A DNA stretch of 64,000 nucleotides from Symsagittifera roscoffensis (GCF_963678635.1 NC_087071.1:28555325-28619324), one strand, 5' to 3'; counted from the stretch's first letter, positions 40,278-52,617 are shown. The notes: generated from the sequence alone by a model not told the origin. Made by a program: numbers and translations.

Positions 40278-40463
40278 GTGAGTTTAAAATATCAGATTTG
40301 TTCTCATTAAAATTGTCTTGCGCAGCAATAGAAAATTTCAGATTTCAACTACTTCCAATTTGAGCTAAATTTTTGAGGAAATTTTTAGAAAATAAAAACT
40401 GCAGTACATTTTCTATCGATGATTCAAAAACACTTTTTTGCTCATTATATATTTACATTTATT

Positions 40464-41782
40464 TTCCGACTTTTGATACGAAAGTAACGGAATATTTGTG
40501 CTCGGGGTGGTTTTTTTTTATTCAGACAAATTTCGACTTTTTAACTAGCCATTTTCGACGGAATTTTTAAAATATCATTCGAAAGCTATTGTTGTCCTGA
40601 GCATAAATTTAAAAAGATATTCTACCTGTGATCATTTTTCGTAAAGTTATGAGGGTTTAAAGATTGCTATTTTGGCCATTTTGGGACAATTAACGCGCGT
40701 TATATTTCGCACTATTAACGCGTAAGCGGAGATTGAATCCGTCTTAGAAACCGTTCCAAATTTGTTGAAAGAAAGCTTATTTGCCATAATTGACTTGTTA
40801 CAATGAGCGAAATCTAATCTTTATTACTTTATATGACGTGTGGGGTGATGATTTCAAAAAAAACCAAATTTTAGATTTTTTTTTTTCATTTTATATTTAT
40901 TACATTTTTAGTTTTTTTAATGTTATTACTGCTCCATAAACCTTAAAAGGCAGTCGGAATATTCAGCGATTCGCCTTGATACGAGCAGTCTTGTTTGGCT
41001 AATTTGTGTTAAATTCCGGTGGTGTTTGGAAACAAATTGTAGCAAAATTTAATATCTACTTAACAATTGCCCCCTTTTGGTATCTACTTAAAAATTTCCA
41101 CCCTCATTAATAAAAGCAGTAAATTAGCACTGATATTTCTATTGAGAATTAAAATTTTGCTGCATTCTGAATGGTCGAAAATGCGTTATTTTAATCTACT
41201 TTACACTTGCCCCCTTTTCTTAAGGGGGGGGGGGCAATTGTTAAGTAGATGCAAAATTTATTGTGTAGATAAATCGGAAACAAGACTGCTCGTATCAGGG
41301 TGAAACCCTGAATGTTCCGACTGCCTTTTAATGTCTATGGAGCAGTAATAACATGAAAAGTTTAAAAGTAAAAAAATAAGATTATAATAAAATAAATTAA
41401 AAAATAACACGCCATATAAAGTGCAAAAGGATATATTTCGCTCTTTTTAACAAATAAATCATGGCATATAAGCTTTTTTAACCAATTGGAACGATTTCTA
41501 GGACGGATTAAATTTCGCATTCGCGTGAATAGCGCGAAATATATCGCCCGTTAATTGTCCCTAATTGGCCAAAATGGCCATCCTTAAACCCTCATAACTT
41601 TGCGAAAAATGATTACAGGTAAAAAAATCTTTTCAAATTTAAGCTCAGGGCAACAATAGCTTTCGATTGATATCAAACTTCTGTCAAAAATGGCTAGTTA
41701 AAAAGTCGAAACTTGTCTGAAGAAAAAAAAAAACTCCACCCCGAGCACAAATGTTCCGTTACTTTTGTTACGAAAGTCGGAA
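40464..41782. mobile_element. Family B long inverted-repeat (foldback) element
   Basis: Arms 40464-40996 and 41278-41782 are inverted copies: outer ends CCGACTTTTG.TACGAAAGTAACGG and inverse, inner ends GTCGGAATATTCAGCG..GAGCAGTCTTGTTT and inverse. The 281-bp loop holds C-run mini-hairpins. Each arm also occurs alone elsewhere (5640, 33455, 43850, 59320). Confidence 0.8.
41192..41268. repeat. C/G-run mini-hairpin in the loop of family B
   Basis: TCTACTTTACACTTGCCCCC faces GGGGGCAATTGTTAAGTAGA. A second CTACTTAACAATTGCCCCC lies at 41053-41075. Confidence 0.6.
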
Positions 41783-42283
41783 CAATAATATTTTTGATGC
41801 ATAGTAGTTAATGAGTTTATGACCAACTTCAATGAAGCTTTTGAAAGCAGACAGAGCTCTGCCATTTGGACATGTATCGAAGAATAAGATAATGAAATAC
41901 ATTCCAACAACTGCAAACTGAAAAATAAAACATTTCTATATGTAGTTAAAACTGTCAAAAAAAAAAAAAAATTGGAAGAATGGAAACTCGTGAGCATTTT
42001 TAAGGTTGTGTAGATTATAAGCAAAAATGATTGCGCCATATTAAAGTTTTCTAATTTTAGCTACCTTTGGATCGTTTTTGATGGTTCGAAGCTGTCCGTG
42101 AATGATCTATACTTCTTCATTTTTGAATATAGCTGAACCAATGATGCTTAGTACTTTCCTCTGCAACGTACAGTCCGAAAACATTTACTTACAAGATACA
42201 AATATGAACCCACGCGAGCCTATTACTTAACATAACATCCATATTCTAATGAAAGTTTCTTAATACTCTCTACTTTTCTCCAG

Positions 42284-42460
42284 AGCAATGTGGCTTTTGC
42301 CCGACCAAACAGCTGGACAAACTGTGCCAGATGCCATTTGAACACAATGGGCAGAACTACAACTCCTGTGCTCCAATCTCAAATAAGGACTCCCTTCAGT
42401 GCAAAGACAGAAATGGGACCGTTTGGGACTGTTATTATGATGATGAAAACAATTTCTGCA
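42284..42460 (+). CDS. Receptor gene exon J: FN2-like module
   Basis: Acceptor TTTTCTCCAG, donor GCA|GTAAGT; 177 nt, phase 1 to 1. LCQMPFEHNGQNYNSC matches the start of a fibronectin type II domain (C..PF.....Y.SC), followed by two more cysteines and an aspartate-rich DDENNFC end. The usual WC is replaced by DC, so it is divergent. FN2 domains bind collagen or other ligands; here it separates the two halves of the FN3 array. Confidence 0.75.
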
Positions 42461-44706
42461 GTAAGTTTGAGTCGAAACATGGCCAGGATGTTAATGGCCA
42501 GGATTTGTAGATAATTGATAAATTATTAATAAATCAACCACAGAAGACTTTGGCGTGATATTTAGGTCATAAATTGGGTCGCGCCGTACTTTTCTTAAGT
42601 CAAGGATCTGTACCCGGGGGCTTCATTTATTCTTCAAAGAGAAGAACCGTCCATTTGCCCAACTATTAATGGCAATTTGAGTGCCAAAATACTCGAATGG
42701 TTTAATTTCAGTTTTTCAGTTACAGATGCCAAATCAATTTGTAACAAAGCATGAAGTTTTGTTTGTTCTGTTCTTCGACGTAATGTGCTCGTGGACTTGT
42801 TATTTTCCAATTGTGATCCATTTTGGTTTGAAAAAAAAGCCTGGAAGAAAACAGGAATCTTTTAATGACCCGGGTTGACCATAAATGCTTATTCTACATT
42901 TTTCAAATATGAAAAAAATGTTTATTATACAATTTCGTAAAATTCCATAGATACAGAAAAAAGTTATCCAGAGTAACGGAAAAAATTCCTATTTTTGTGT
43001 ATCCAGGACTGCTTTATGCAGACAGAAAATTAAAGTTTGCATGCAAAGTTTTTTTTTGGAAAATGTTGGTTAGAGTACAAAATTCGGTTTGCGGTTGAGA
43101 AAAAAAAATTTGGGGCATTTCCATTATTCCTTGCAAAGTTTTTTTGTTGTCGCCGTCAAAAAAATGTTAGACATACAAGGAACATAAGGAAATTGTATGA
43201 TAACCAGTTTTTTCTAAAAAAAAACATAGTTTTTTTTTCATCACCAGACTGTTCAATTTGGTTCAAGTAGCCGGATAAAATTGTTTGAATCTTTTTTCAA
43301 TGATTTTTTGAAATTATATGAAAACTGTATGATTATCATTTTTTCCATACGTTTGATAAATGGAATTGTATGATGAGCATTTTCGGTGTATGGGATTGTA
43401 AGATAAGCATTTTCGGTTTATGGAGGTCAACCCGGGTGATGACAATTAAAGAAAACATCTAAGCATGATAATTAGAGCATCGTTCGAAGTCAAATCCTGA
43501 AAATTTTGCCGGCGACGCCCAATTTAAGTTTAATTTAACTTCAGTTCTCCAGCCCACGCGTAAAAAACCACGCTAGAAAAAGCCCAAAACATTAACAATT
43601 CGGCTCTATTTTTGTTTCAAGTACCCTGTAGAAAACAAGCTAACCGAACTGAAAAATAGTTGGGGCATACAAAATCTAATACAATCCTTATATTATGTTT
43701 CGACTTTTTCATTATGCAGAGTTTAGACAAAGGTTTTTTAAACCATCTAAAAGATAGTGTTCTCTAGAGTTCAAATGAACGAAAATATTACAAATGTGTT
43801 TTTCAAATTTCACATTAGTTTGAAATTGGAATTACTGTGACGACTATAATTGAAGTTGGGACAGCTAACGCGCGTTATGATTCGTTGTAATATAGCGTCA
43901 GCGTCAAATTACAGCCTTTCAAATTAAATTGATGCTAGAAGTTTCCTCTCTTTAAAAGGTTACCACACCCAACATATATCATTTGTTACTTTGCATAATT
44001 TTTAAGGGATAAGACTAGGAATTAAACAATATACTAAATATTAAATAAACTCAAACTGTTCTCAATTGTTCCGAACATTTTATAGGATAGCATTTTTTCG
44101 AGCATTTTTTAAACAAAAAAGTTGTCGTTAATAAAGGGCAGTCAAAACTTTCAGTGGTTTGCTTGGATATACGAGCAGCCTAGTTGACATATGAGAAATG
44201 AAAGACAAGCATTTCTCACTGCTTGAAAGTGTATGAATACATTTTCGCATGAATAAGAAAACCGTTTTCACTTTTTTGCTATGTTTCCATAAAAACCATC
44301 AATAAAATATACCCATACGTTTAAAGACATTTCATTGAAAATTTGAATCAAAATTTTTATAAATGAAAATTAGCTAAGAATCATAAAGTAACTGACCTTC
44401 CTAAAATTGGCACTAAAAGTGAGCTGTAAATTTTTGCTGTAGTTTTTTTTTGTTAACGAAGTTCTATGAATGACAAGTTTCTGGAAAGTTTTGAAGATGC
44501 CGAAGTGTTGAAGAATATGACGTGAAAATATTTTCTTCTTTTAAATGGTAGAACTGCTCTAAATGTAATATTAGCTACAACACCATGTGGTAATTTATAT
44601 TTCACCTTATTTTAATCATTCTGTATCTGTTTTTTTTTTGTTAGTTCTCCAAATTACAGCGTTTTTGACCACAAAATTTTTTTATTACTTGTTTCAAATT
44701 TTTCAG
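42461..44706 (+). other. Intron: family C and family B fragments
   Basis: Family C copy 42572-42880, poorly structured AT-rich DNA 42900-43840, and a degraded family B copy 43850-44190 (ACGCGCGTTAT, GGGCAGTC, ATATACGAGCAG). Confidence 0.6.
42572..42880 (+). repeat. Family C dispersed repeat, copy 1
   Basis: Shares GGATCTGTACCCGG, TGCCAAA...AATGGTTTAATTTCAG, CAGATGCCAAATCAATTTG and TTCTTCGACGTAAT with 53770-54050. Confidence 0.75.
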
Positions 44707-44856
44707 AACCTCCCTCACCGGATTTCGGCCCTATTTTCTTCCAAACTCTGGTGGCAGGCGAGTCTGCACGTCTGTTTTGGGACGCGTCATCCAGCTTGTA
44801 CAACAATTTTGACGTCTTCATCAACGAGGATCACATCGCAGTTGTAGAGCAAACAG
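44707..44856 (+). CDS. Receptor gene exon K: FN3 first half
   Basis: Acceptor AATTTTTCAG, donor ACAG|GTTGTT; 150 nt, phase 1 to 1. Begins PPSPDFGPIFFQ with ESARLFWDAS supplying the FN3 tryptophan, then FDVFINEDHI. Confidence 0.85.
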
Positions 44857-45029
44857 GTTGTTAATGACTTGCTTAAAATTGCTTAATTTTGGAAACTTGC
44901 CTAAATCGATTTTTAAAGGTTTTCTAAAATAAAAATAAATTTTCTAGTATTATTTTAGACAAAAGACAAATAGATGTAGATGATAAAAATAAATAAAAAA
45001 AAAATTAAAAAAAAATAACCTTATTGTAG

Positions 45030-45170
45030 TGAAATTTTCGGTTGATCAAGCAAAGCACCTTTTAGAGTACAATGCGACCAATTTGACAGCTGGCCTGGAG
45101 TACAAGGTGCAGGTTTACATGAACAGCTTCCACAGGAGATCTGGACCACAGACTCTGGTTTTCAATATGA
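45030..45170 (+). CDS. Receptor gene exon L: FN3 second half
   Basis: Acceptor CTTATTGTAG, donor ATGA|GTAAGT; 141 nt, phase 1 to 1. LEYNATNLTAGLEYKVQVYM is a typical FN3 E-F region. Confidence 0.85.
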
Positions 45171-46060
45171 GTAAGTTACAAGCCAACTTAGAGATATCTG
45201 ATTTAAGCACAGCATTTATTCATCTTATTGCTTAGACAACTCATAGATAAAATAAGTTGTTTTTATATCACGTAGAACCAGGAGCGGATCTAGGATTTTC
45301 TCGAGTGGGGGGGGGATTTTCAAAAAGTTTTCGAAATTTTGTCTACTTTTTTTTAGGTCGACCAAATTGATTTTTCGACCCCTCCCAAAGCACTAAAAAA
45401 TCCCTGCTTTAGTCTAATTTTCTGCGCCGCAAGCAAAACTTTTGAAAAAAAACAGGCCAAAAAATGCGTTTTTGCGCACTTTTTGGAAATTTATGACCAA
45501 AAAATCGCGTTTTTTTAGGCGCGCGCTCCCCCTCAAAACTAGTATATATTGGCGTCGAAGGCGCCTTTAGAACATTTTTGGGGTCAGTCACCAAAAATGG
45601 ATGTTTCAAAATAGTACAAAGCTGGGACCCTTTGGGTCGGCAGGGGGTAGGATCCCTGAGAAAAAAGCGTCCGCCCCCTTTCCCCCCCCCTAAATCCGCG
45701 TATAATTATCATGTGACGAAAATAAGCATCGTATAAGAGCATGTATTTTTTCTTTTTAGGACCCCTTGATTTATATTCGGGTTTCAAGATATTTCAGAAA
45801 AAATGACTCAGTGTCAAGAAAAATTGATCTAAAATGTTTTTCTACTCAGATAAGGTTATAGAACAACGATAAATCTCAGGGAATAAGTTTTTCAATAAAT
45901 CAATCTTTGAATGTTTCAGTTTTATTGAAACTACCATTTTTAGATTATCATGAAATTATTCTTTGAAACTATTTCTTGGCATAAATTTCAATCAATGAAA
46001 ACTTGAGCATTTTAAAACTAATCTGATAATATTTGGTCTGATCACGTAATATTTTTCCAG
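45171..46060 (+). other. Intron with a MITE-A copy
   Basis: Contains MITE-A 45279-45700; 45700-46060 shows nothing recognised. Confidence 0.65.
45279..45700 (+). mobile_element. MITE-A copy, right tip lost
   Basis: Starts CAGGAGCGGATCTAGGATTT and CTCGAGTGGGGG; has CTGCGCCGCAAGC, GGCGCGCGCTCCCC, GGGACCCTTTGGGTCGGCAGG; ends CCCTAAATCCGCG. Confidence 0.75.
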
Positions 46061-46402
46061 CAAATTCTGACGAGAACTTGGCAGCTACCAACATCACGTC
46101 CTCTTCGGCTACGTTGATTTTCGACATCAAAGAACGCAACGATTTTGAAAACTCCTCCCAGACGTGTTCGATTAGTCATCTAGAACTGGATACGCGTATC
46201 GAAGATGCCGACTTTATTCGGATGTTTCTGACCCCAGCTGAAATAGAATCTGGGAAATCCACTAAAATAGTGGATAGTTCAAACAATATCAATGTGGGCC
46301 AGCTGAATTCTGGTTTCATCTTCTGTTTCGAAGTTTCTCCAATCAATACGTGTACTAATATGTCTATGGAGAACAGAACGCTTTTTAGCTGCGCTCCAAT
46401 AG
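46061..46402 (+). CDS. Receptor gene exon M: FN3 domain
   Basis: Acceptor ATTTTTCCAG, donor ATAG|GTATTT; 342 nt, phase 1 to 1. LAATNITSSSATLIFDIKER is the A-B region (phenylalanine in place of tryptophan), and GQLNSGFIFCFEVSPI is the E-F region. Confidence 0.85.
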
Positions 46403-46514
46403 GTATTTATAAAAATTTTAATTCACTGACAGCTAAAAGCATTTCAATGTATTTAAATCGTTTACCAGCGTAGTGAAATCACACACCTCTAAAGCTCCTT
46501 CAATTTAGAGCTAC

Positions 46515-47391
46515 CCCACACCGGAGTTTTATAGATAATAATCGATGATAATTGAAAAACGTTGTCTAAAATGTTGTCATTATAATCCATTATTGTGGCA
46601 AATTTAGATTACGTAATCGATTATGTAGTCATTAAAATCGATTTTTTTAATGGATTAAATCATAATCCATTTAAAATCCATTATAATTGATTATAACGGA
46701 TTGTAATCTATACATTTTTTTGCAAAATCATTTGCAAAACTTGCAACATTTCTGCGTTACTCACGGCCGGCTTACTTGCAATCTAAACATACTCGAATTA
46801 ACTACCCTCCACTTTGCCCTCATCCGTCCGCATTTGTCCAAACCTTCTCCCATATTAAACGGCGGGGTTTAAGCTAAAATGGGGGGGGGGGGGGGTAAAT
46901 TCAGGAGGGGTAAACTGTGTGGAGGGGTTATTAAATTGGGGGGGGGGGGGGTTTGTAAATTATAAACCCTCCTCATCCAAAGTGCACCAACAGGGTAAAC
47001 AGGGAGGGGGTAAACGGGGTATATAAGACAAAATTAATTGAAAAGTGAAATGTAATGTAACATTTTAAGAAACCTAATACGTAGCAACTGCACTAAACAG
47101 GAAATGCGATAAAAATTTTTACAAAATTGTAAATTCTATGACACTATCTTGAAAAAAATCCGTTAAAATGATTATAACCAAATATAAGGGATTATATTGG
47201 CAAAAAAAATATAAGACATTTATTCCATTTGTAATGAATTATAATCGATTGTAACCAATCATATTAATAAAAAAAATAATGGATTATAATCCATTTTTGA
47301 TTGATTATAATCGATTATTTTTGTAATTTTATAGATACTGTCTATGAAATGACAATATAATCAATTATTATCCATGGAACTCCAGTGCGGG
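46515..47391. mobile_element. Family D element, ATAATCGATTAT-rich
   Basis: Terminal inverted repeats CCCACACCGGAGTTTTATAG and CCCGCACTGGAGTTCCATGG (read from the right end) run on for about 35 bp with few mismatches. The ends are packed with WTAATCGATTATA palindromes; the middle has G runs. No coding region. Confidence 0.65.
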
Positions 47392-47964
47392 CCACTTCAG
47401 GGATTTTGCGGCAAATGAGGTGTTTTTTAACCTAAGCGATCCCATTTTTTGTTAATGTGACGGTATGAAATACCAATTGCAAGATTTTAGCTATTTTGAT
47501 TATCCATTTGTTTTTGACCAATCAGCAACAAGCACTCTCATTTCATGTTGAAAGTAGTTTTGAAATTTGCAAAATTCGGCTAAAAATCGATAGTTTTTTT
47601 TAATATGAATCTGTATTTTTGGGAGTTTTTGGAAGCATAAAATTTTTCAAATAATTTCTTTAAATAAACATTTTGGGTTATTTTTGAAGACCACATCGCA
47701 TAGCTTGAATACAAATTTGATCATTTTTACATAAATGTTTACGCGAAAATTGTAGTCTTGGAAATCATCAATTTGAGACTTTCAAAATAAGTTCGTTAAC
47801 ACATCAGTCTTCAGAATATTACCATATTTGTTTCGCAATATATTTCGAAGAAGAGGAAAAACGTAAAGCGACCTGATTGAAGAACCAAACAAATAGTGAA
47901 ACTCAAATTAAACTAGCCAAATCCAATGACAGAACTAAGGATGGTTTTATCAACTGTACCGAAT

Positions 47965-48025
47965 CCAAAGATAGTTGAACCCGAATCGAAACATAGCTAA
48001 ACCCGAATCGAAACATAGTTAAACG
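47965..48025. repeat. Short tandem repeat (~22 bp)
   Basis: ACCCGAATCGAAACATAG is repeated twice in full, preceded by a diverged copy CCGAATCCAAAGATAG. Confidence 0.65.
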
Positions 48026-49704
48026 TAGAATTATACCGTGTTGATCTCTGCACAGGAGAAATGTTAGTCATACATTTTCAAACTATGAAATTAGTTTGAC
48101 TTGCTTTTTTTCACAAAAAAATGTTTTTTTTTCATCAACAAACAAATTATGGGCTAAATCTCCGGATGTTCGAAATTATTATTTTAAATTTAGTGCTATT
48201 AAAACTGATTTTGGAGACCAAAACTTAAAAAATTTGATGATTCAATTTTTTCCAAAAAAAATATTCAAATTGAAGAAAAACAATTTTTTTAATCATTTTT
48301 CGTTAAAAAATTTTCTGGGCACAAACAACTAAATTAAAATTTTGCTGCTCGCAAACTTGAAAATTTGTGTTAAAACATGTGTTTATAAATCAGATTGTAT
48401 GTTTTGCGTGGAGACAAATTTCTTTTCTTTTTTTCCTTTTTTTTTCGTAAGATGATTTAAGATCTGTCAAAAAACAGGTCGCAGTTTACAAATCTCAAAT
48501 TTTTGAAGATGTATGATTATCGATTTTTTTCATTTCATTTTGATAAATTGTATCCCATACAACACAAAATGAGTAAAAAAGTTATATTTTTACATTTTGC
48601 GCATCTTAGCAAGCTTGTTTTATATATACAGAATGAATTGTCAGAATTAAAACAAGTTTGGTGTAGAGGATGTACAGTTGGTCCGATGGTTTTTTAAAAC
48701 CGCGCCTGACATGCCGGTTGGCAGTTTTTAAGGTGGTATTAAAACTTACAAGCTACAAGAAAAATGAAAATGCTCAAAAAAAACAATTTTTATACAGTTT
48801 TGTCCTGTAAAAAAAACATAACGTATTCGTGAAATATTAGGGCAAGCATAGCAAAAGTAAGCGTAAACAAGTCTACTCGTTGGCGTTAAATTCTCGAAAT
48901 TAGACAACAAGTCAGAAATTTTAAACCGTTTTTTCTCGACGGACGCAAGAAAAAATATTTCGAATTTTTTAATGTGGTTTGCATCGCGACTGAAAGGTCG
49001 TTTATATGATATATCACTCAACCCAGTTCGATGATAATTGTGGTCCTCTTTTCCTGTTTTTGCATGGGAAGCAAAAAGAAAAAAAAATAAAACACCGCAA
49101 TACGAAGTTCCTCGCCATTTTCAATAGTCGGAACAAGAATATAAATATTTTACAAGAAAGTTTGTTGAATCGAAGAAATTAATTCGATTTTACAACAAGG
49201 ATAATCAAAGTGTTTGACACGGTTGCTTTTTATAGTTTCAGTTTTCAGTCCCTATACAATTATATTCGGCAGGAGTTTAACTAATGATTTAGAATTTTAA
49301 AAGATTTTTGATCAAAACGACCTTTTTGACAGTTTTTTTTTCAAAAACAAGTGTGCGGCACAGAAATAACTCTCAAAACACTGCCTATGGTTGTTAAATT
49401 GTAAGTTGTTGAATATAACGATGTTGAATTTTAGGGCATCAAAATCGTATCTAAACCACGGTAAAAAATGGCGAAGTTTGTCGCAAATTTAATGATATCA
49501 AATCACAGCCAGAATTAGCTATATTATTAAATAGTTGTAACACTGTTTGGAAGTTATTAACCCCCTATTGTACTAGTAAAGACTTGGCACCCAAACAATG
49601 AAATAAACCAACGATATACGAAATTGGTACTTAATAACGAATTTACTCCTTTTAGCAAAATAGGGTTTGTTAAAAAGATCCATTTTGAAAACTTTGTGCT
49701 TCAG

Positions 49705-49878
49705 TGCCGCAACCACTGAACGAATTGACCAGTAATTTGACATTTGTGGCCAACAATGAACAAACGACGGAAGGGAAAAGTGGAATTGGGATAAACGCTT
49801 CCTTGAGTCAACTAACAGCTGCGGAATTCATTCATATGATCGTTACGTGTACAGTTCCAAACGTAACTGTGATTGACG
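49705..49878 (+). CDS. Receptor gene exon N: FN3-like first part
   Basis: Acceptor TTTGTGCTTCAG, donor GACG|GTGAGT; 174 nt, phase 1 to 1. ASLSQLTAAEFIHMIVTCTV resembles the FN3 E-F region. Three glycosylation sites. Confidence 0.75.
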
Positions 49879-50107
49879 GTGAGTGTTTCCTTTAACTGCT
49901 AGTTTTAATTTAAAAAAATCATTCTGCGTGTATAAATGTTAGCTTTGAAATTTGCTTACGAAGTTAAAACTCTTACAAATGCTGAAATTTAGTTGTCTAG
50001 TCATGGTTCGAGGAAATTTTTGAAAATTCAGTCTAGCGTTTCTGATTTTCTTAAGTACTTATTGATTTTAATTAAGTACTTATTGAAGTAATAATTTCAA
50101 ATTGCAG
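49879..50107 (+). other. Short intron, no feature
   Basis: 229 bp of AT-rich sequence with a small TAAGTACTTATTGA duplication near 50050-50085. Confidence 0.6.
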
Positions 50108-50341
50108 ATGGCGGTTTTAAAATAATGATCAAGGAAGTTGAGAGCGTAGTGATGAACAAGACAGTCTCTGAGTGCAGAACTTCAAATTGTGCATTCAAAT
50201 CGGAAGAATCAGACGCAATTTGGTTCACCTCCGAAGTGTTGCCTTCTGAAAATCAAGAATCTGGGCTCAGATGTGACGTGGAAATCTTTACACGCACTGA
50301 TTTCTCTGAATCAGATCACACAGTAATATCTCACTTTGAAG
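50108..50341 (+). CDS. Receptor gene exon O, with GC donor
   Basis: Acceptor CAAATTGCAG. The exon is open with GGFKIMIKEVESVVMNKTV and a cysteine pair. The best phase-1 exit is GAAG|GCAAGA, a GC donor; no GT nearby keeps the phase. The following frame runs on to a stop at 50455-50457. Domain type uncertain. Confidence 0.65.
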
Positions 50342-51177
50342 GCAAGAAAACCCCGATATGTTTCAATTGCTGCACAATTTCTCAAGCTTTAATACATGAT
50401 CGAGATTTCTTAAAATTACTTGGAGTACATCCGAAAAAAAACTACCTTCTGATATAACTTTCTCAATTAGGGTTAAGTTTATCAAACTTGTGTCAACCAT
50501 GAAAACTACTTCGAAACTTCAAGTTAATGTAGTTTTTCCTTTGAAACGAAATTTTTTTTTATATCTGTTTGGTGGAAATGTTCTTAATTCCATTTGAGAC
50601 CTTCTCAAGTTTTTTGAGTTATGAAAGAAAATTATCCGGACGAGCAAGTTAAGCCAACATACACTTTTGGCGTTTTTTTTGGGAGTTCATTAGACAAAAA
50701 TTCTCTGAGAGCCCTTGTTGATCGTAATCGGTGCAAATTGTCCGAGGAAATACTCACCCATAAAAAATATTCCTCTAAAATAAGGATCACATTGAAACAA
50801 AAATTAGAAAAAAATTTCTTGATGTTATATTTAAAATGGTTATCAATGAAACATTTAATCCCCAGACAATTTTCACTCTTAACTAGATCATCTTGGCGTA
50901 TAGACAGACAAAAACTGGCTCAAAACACACGGCGTTAATTATTAAATATCTTCCAGAACCACAAGAACAATTTTTGAATAGATTTTCCATTTTTTTGGTA
51001 GTCGTTCATTCATTGAGTTGAAGTATCAAAAAACGTTTTTTTTTTTAGAAATTTTCTTGCAAGAAAATTGTAAAACAGAGGGTTTTTTGAGCAAAATTTA
51101 TAAGAAGTTGTAATATAGAGAATTTTGTAGGATGGTCTGCCTGGTATGGTCGCTGATTCCTATTTTCTTCATTTCAG
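50342..51177 (+). other. GC-AG intron, no feature
   Basis: AT-rich; the open frame at 50621-50938 has no recognisable protein pattern. Confidence 0.5.
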
Positions 51178-51322
51178 CTCCTAACCCCGTGGAGATGTTG
51201 ACCATCTATTCGGTGGAGGAAAATTCTCTGAGAATCAACTGGCTTCCTCCCGCAAATGGATTTTTTGACCACTTTTTCATCGAAATCGCTTCAAAGGGCG
51301 ACCTGATATCTTCCCAAAAAAT
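51178..51322 (+). CDS. Receptor gene exon P: FN3 first half
   Basis: Acceptor TTCATTTCAG; donor AAAAAT|GTAAAT, exit phase 2. APNPVEMLTIYSVEENSLRI then NWLPPANGFFDHFFIEIAS is textbook FN3 A to C strands. Confidence 0.85.
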
Positions 51323-51819
51323 GTAAATATGGAAATTCGTGTCCTGTGACTTAAGTCTTATAATTGATCTCTGTAGATTGCAGCACTTGTCAATACCGAG
51401 TTTGTTAAAAACTGAGAAACAATTTTTAAAACTGAGCTCCCCGATTGCTCATAGGGCTGTGATTTGGAAAAAAAAGAGCTTTCGTTCAAAAAAAATCATT
51501 TTGCATCTGGGGAATTATATCATAGGAGCTGAATATCGTTAGACAGGCGTCACAACTTCTGATAGCCCTTTTCCATTTCATAGAAACCAATAAAATATCT
51601 CTCGAAAGTGCAAATGTTTAAACCTAATTACCTAATTCAAACGAAATATATCATAGGCAATTTTAAACTATTTGAAAATCTGAAAGTTTGAAAATGTCTT
51701 ACATATTCTCAGAGAGTGTACAAAATAGGCAGAAATAATCTAAATAAAAACAAGAGAAGAAGATCCTGAAAATTGTTTTGCCAAAACTTTGTTCACTTTC
51801 ACTTGTTTGTACTTCGTAG
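51323..51819 (+). other. Intron, no feature
   Basis: 497 bp, AT-rich; no repeat recognised. Confidence 0.5.
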
Positions 51820-51947
51820 TGATGGCTACTTGCGCTACGTTGCTTCTGACCTTGTTCCCGGCACTGAGTACACTATTTCTGTCTTCGCCGTCTCAGACCC
51901 TCAAGGTCAAGTGAGGTCAAAAGATGCTTCAATTACACAAGACTCAG
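51820..51947 (+). CDS. Receptor gene exon Q: FN3 second half
   Basis: Acceptor TACTTCGTAG, donor CTCAG|GTAAGT; phase 2 to 1. LRYVASDLVPGTEYTISVFA is the canonical FN3 E-F motif. Confidence 0.9.
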
Positions 51948-52617
51948 GTAAGTGAAGTTGAGACGAAAAAACAGATTGTTATCTTATATAAAGCATCATG
52001 TTTACAATCAATTATATATCCTTAAAACTTTATAATCGATTATAATCGATTATAAAAATTGATTATTATACTCGATTATTAAACTGTGAATTGGTATGCG
52101 GTTATGAAATAGTTCAAATTGACCGTTCGGCAACTATCAAATCTAAAGAATAATTCGTAAAAATCAGAGCTGAATCTAAAAATGTTGCTAGCAGAATCGA
52201 CTCAGCTTGAGGTTTGATATGGATGGAATAAAAACAATTTCATCTCGAGTTTTTTTGAGCACTTTTTTTCGAGTTTTTTGAGTCAGTCTTAATTTCAGAA
52301 AAAATTGGTCTCCGTTTTTTTGTAGCTGTTTGATATGTTTATCTATCTTTTATCTATATTTATATAAATATAAATACTAACGATTTACGACAATTGGCCT
52401 TCAATTGGGTTGTTTTAAAGTATAAAGCGTAAAAATTGCCAAAAACGTAATTGACTTCTAGTTTCAAAAGAAAATTTACTTTCAGACTCGTCAGCAATTA
52501 AAACAAAAGCTGCAAGTTGGTTAGTTTTGTTCAAAAGTGATAGAATTGAAACTGAAAGAATATCAAGGACTTTTTTTGGTGAAATTTGAAAAACTTATAA
52601 AAAACTCTGAATTTCAG

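Larger units (their letters stand above)
40278..42283 (+). other. Intron dominated by a long inverted repeat
   Basis: See the family B element at 40464-41782; short AT-rich flanks hold nothing recognised. Confidence 0.7.
46403..49704 (+). other. Intron: family D element and short tandems
   Basis: Family D element 46515-47391 and a 27-bp tandem at 47965-48025. The stretch 48030-49700 is AT-rich with no recognised feature. Confidence 0.6.

Noticed and set aside
50621-50938. 105-codon frame in a receptor intron
   Set aside because: No splice sites matching the receptor phase and no recognisable domain; does not begin with a convincing start.
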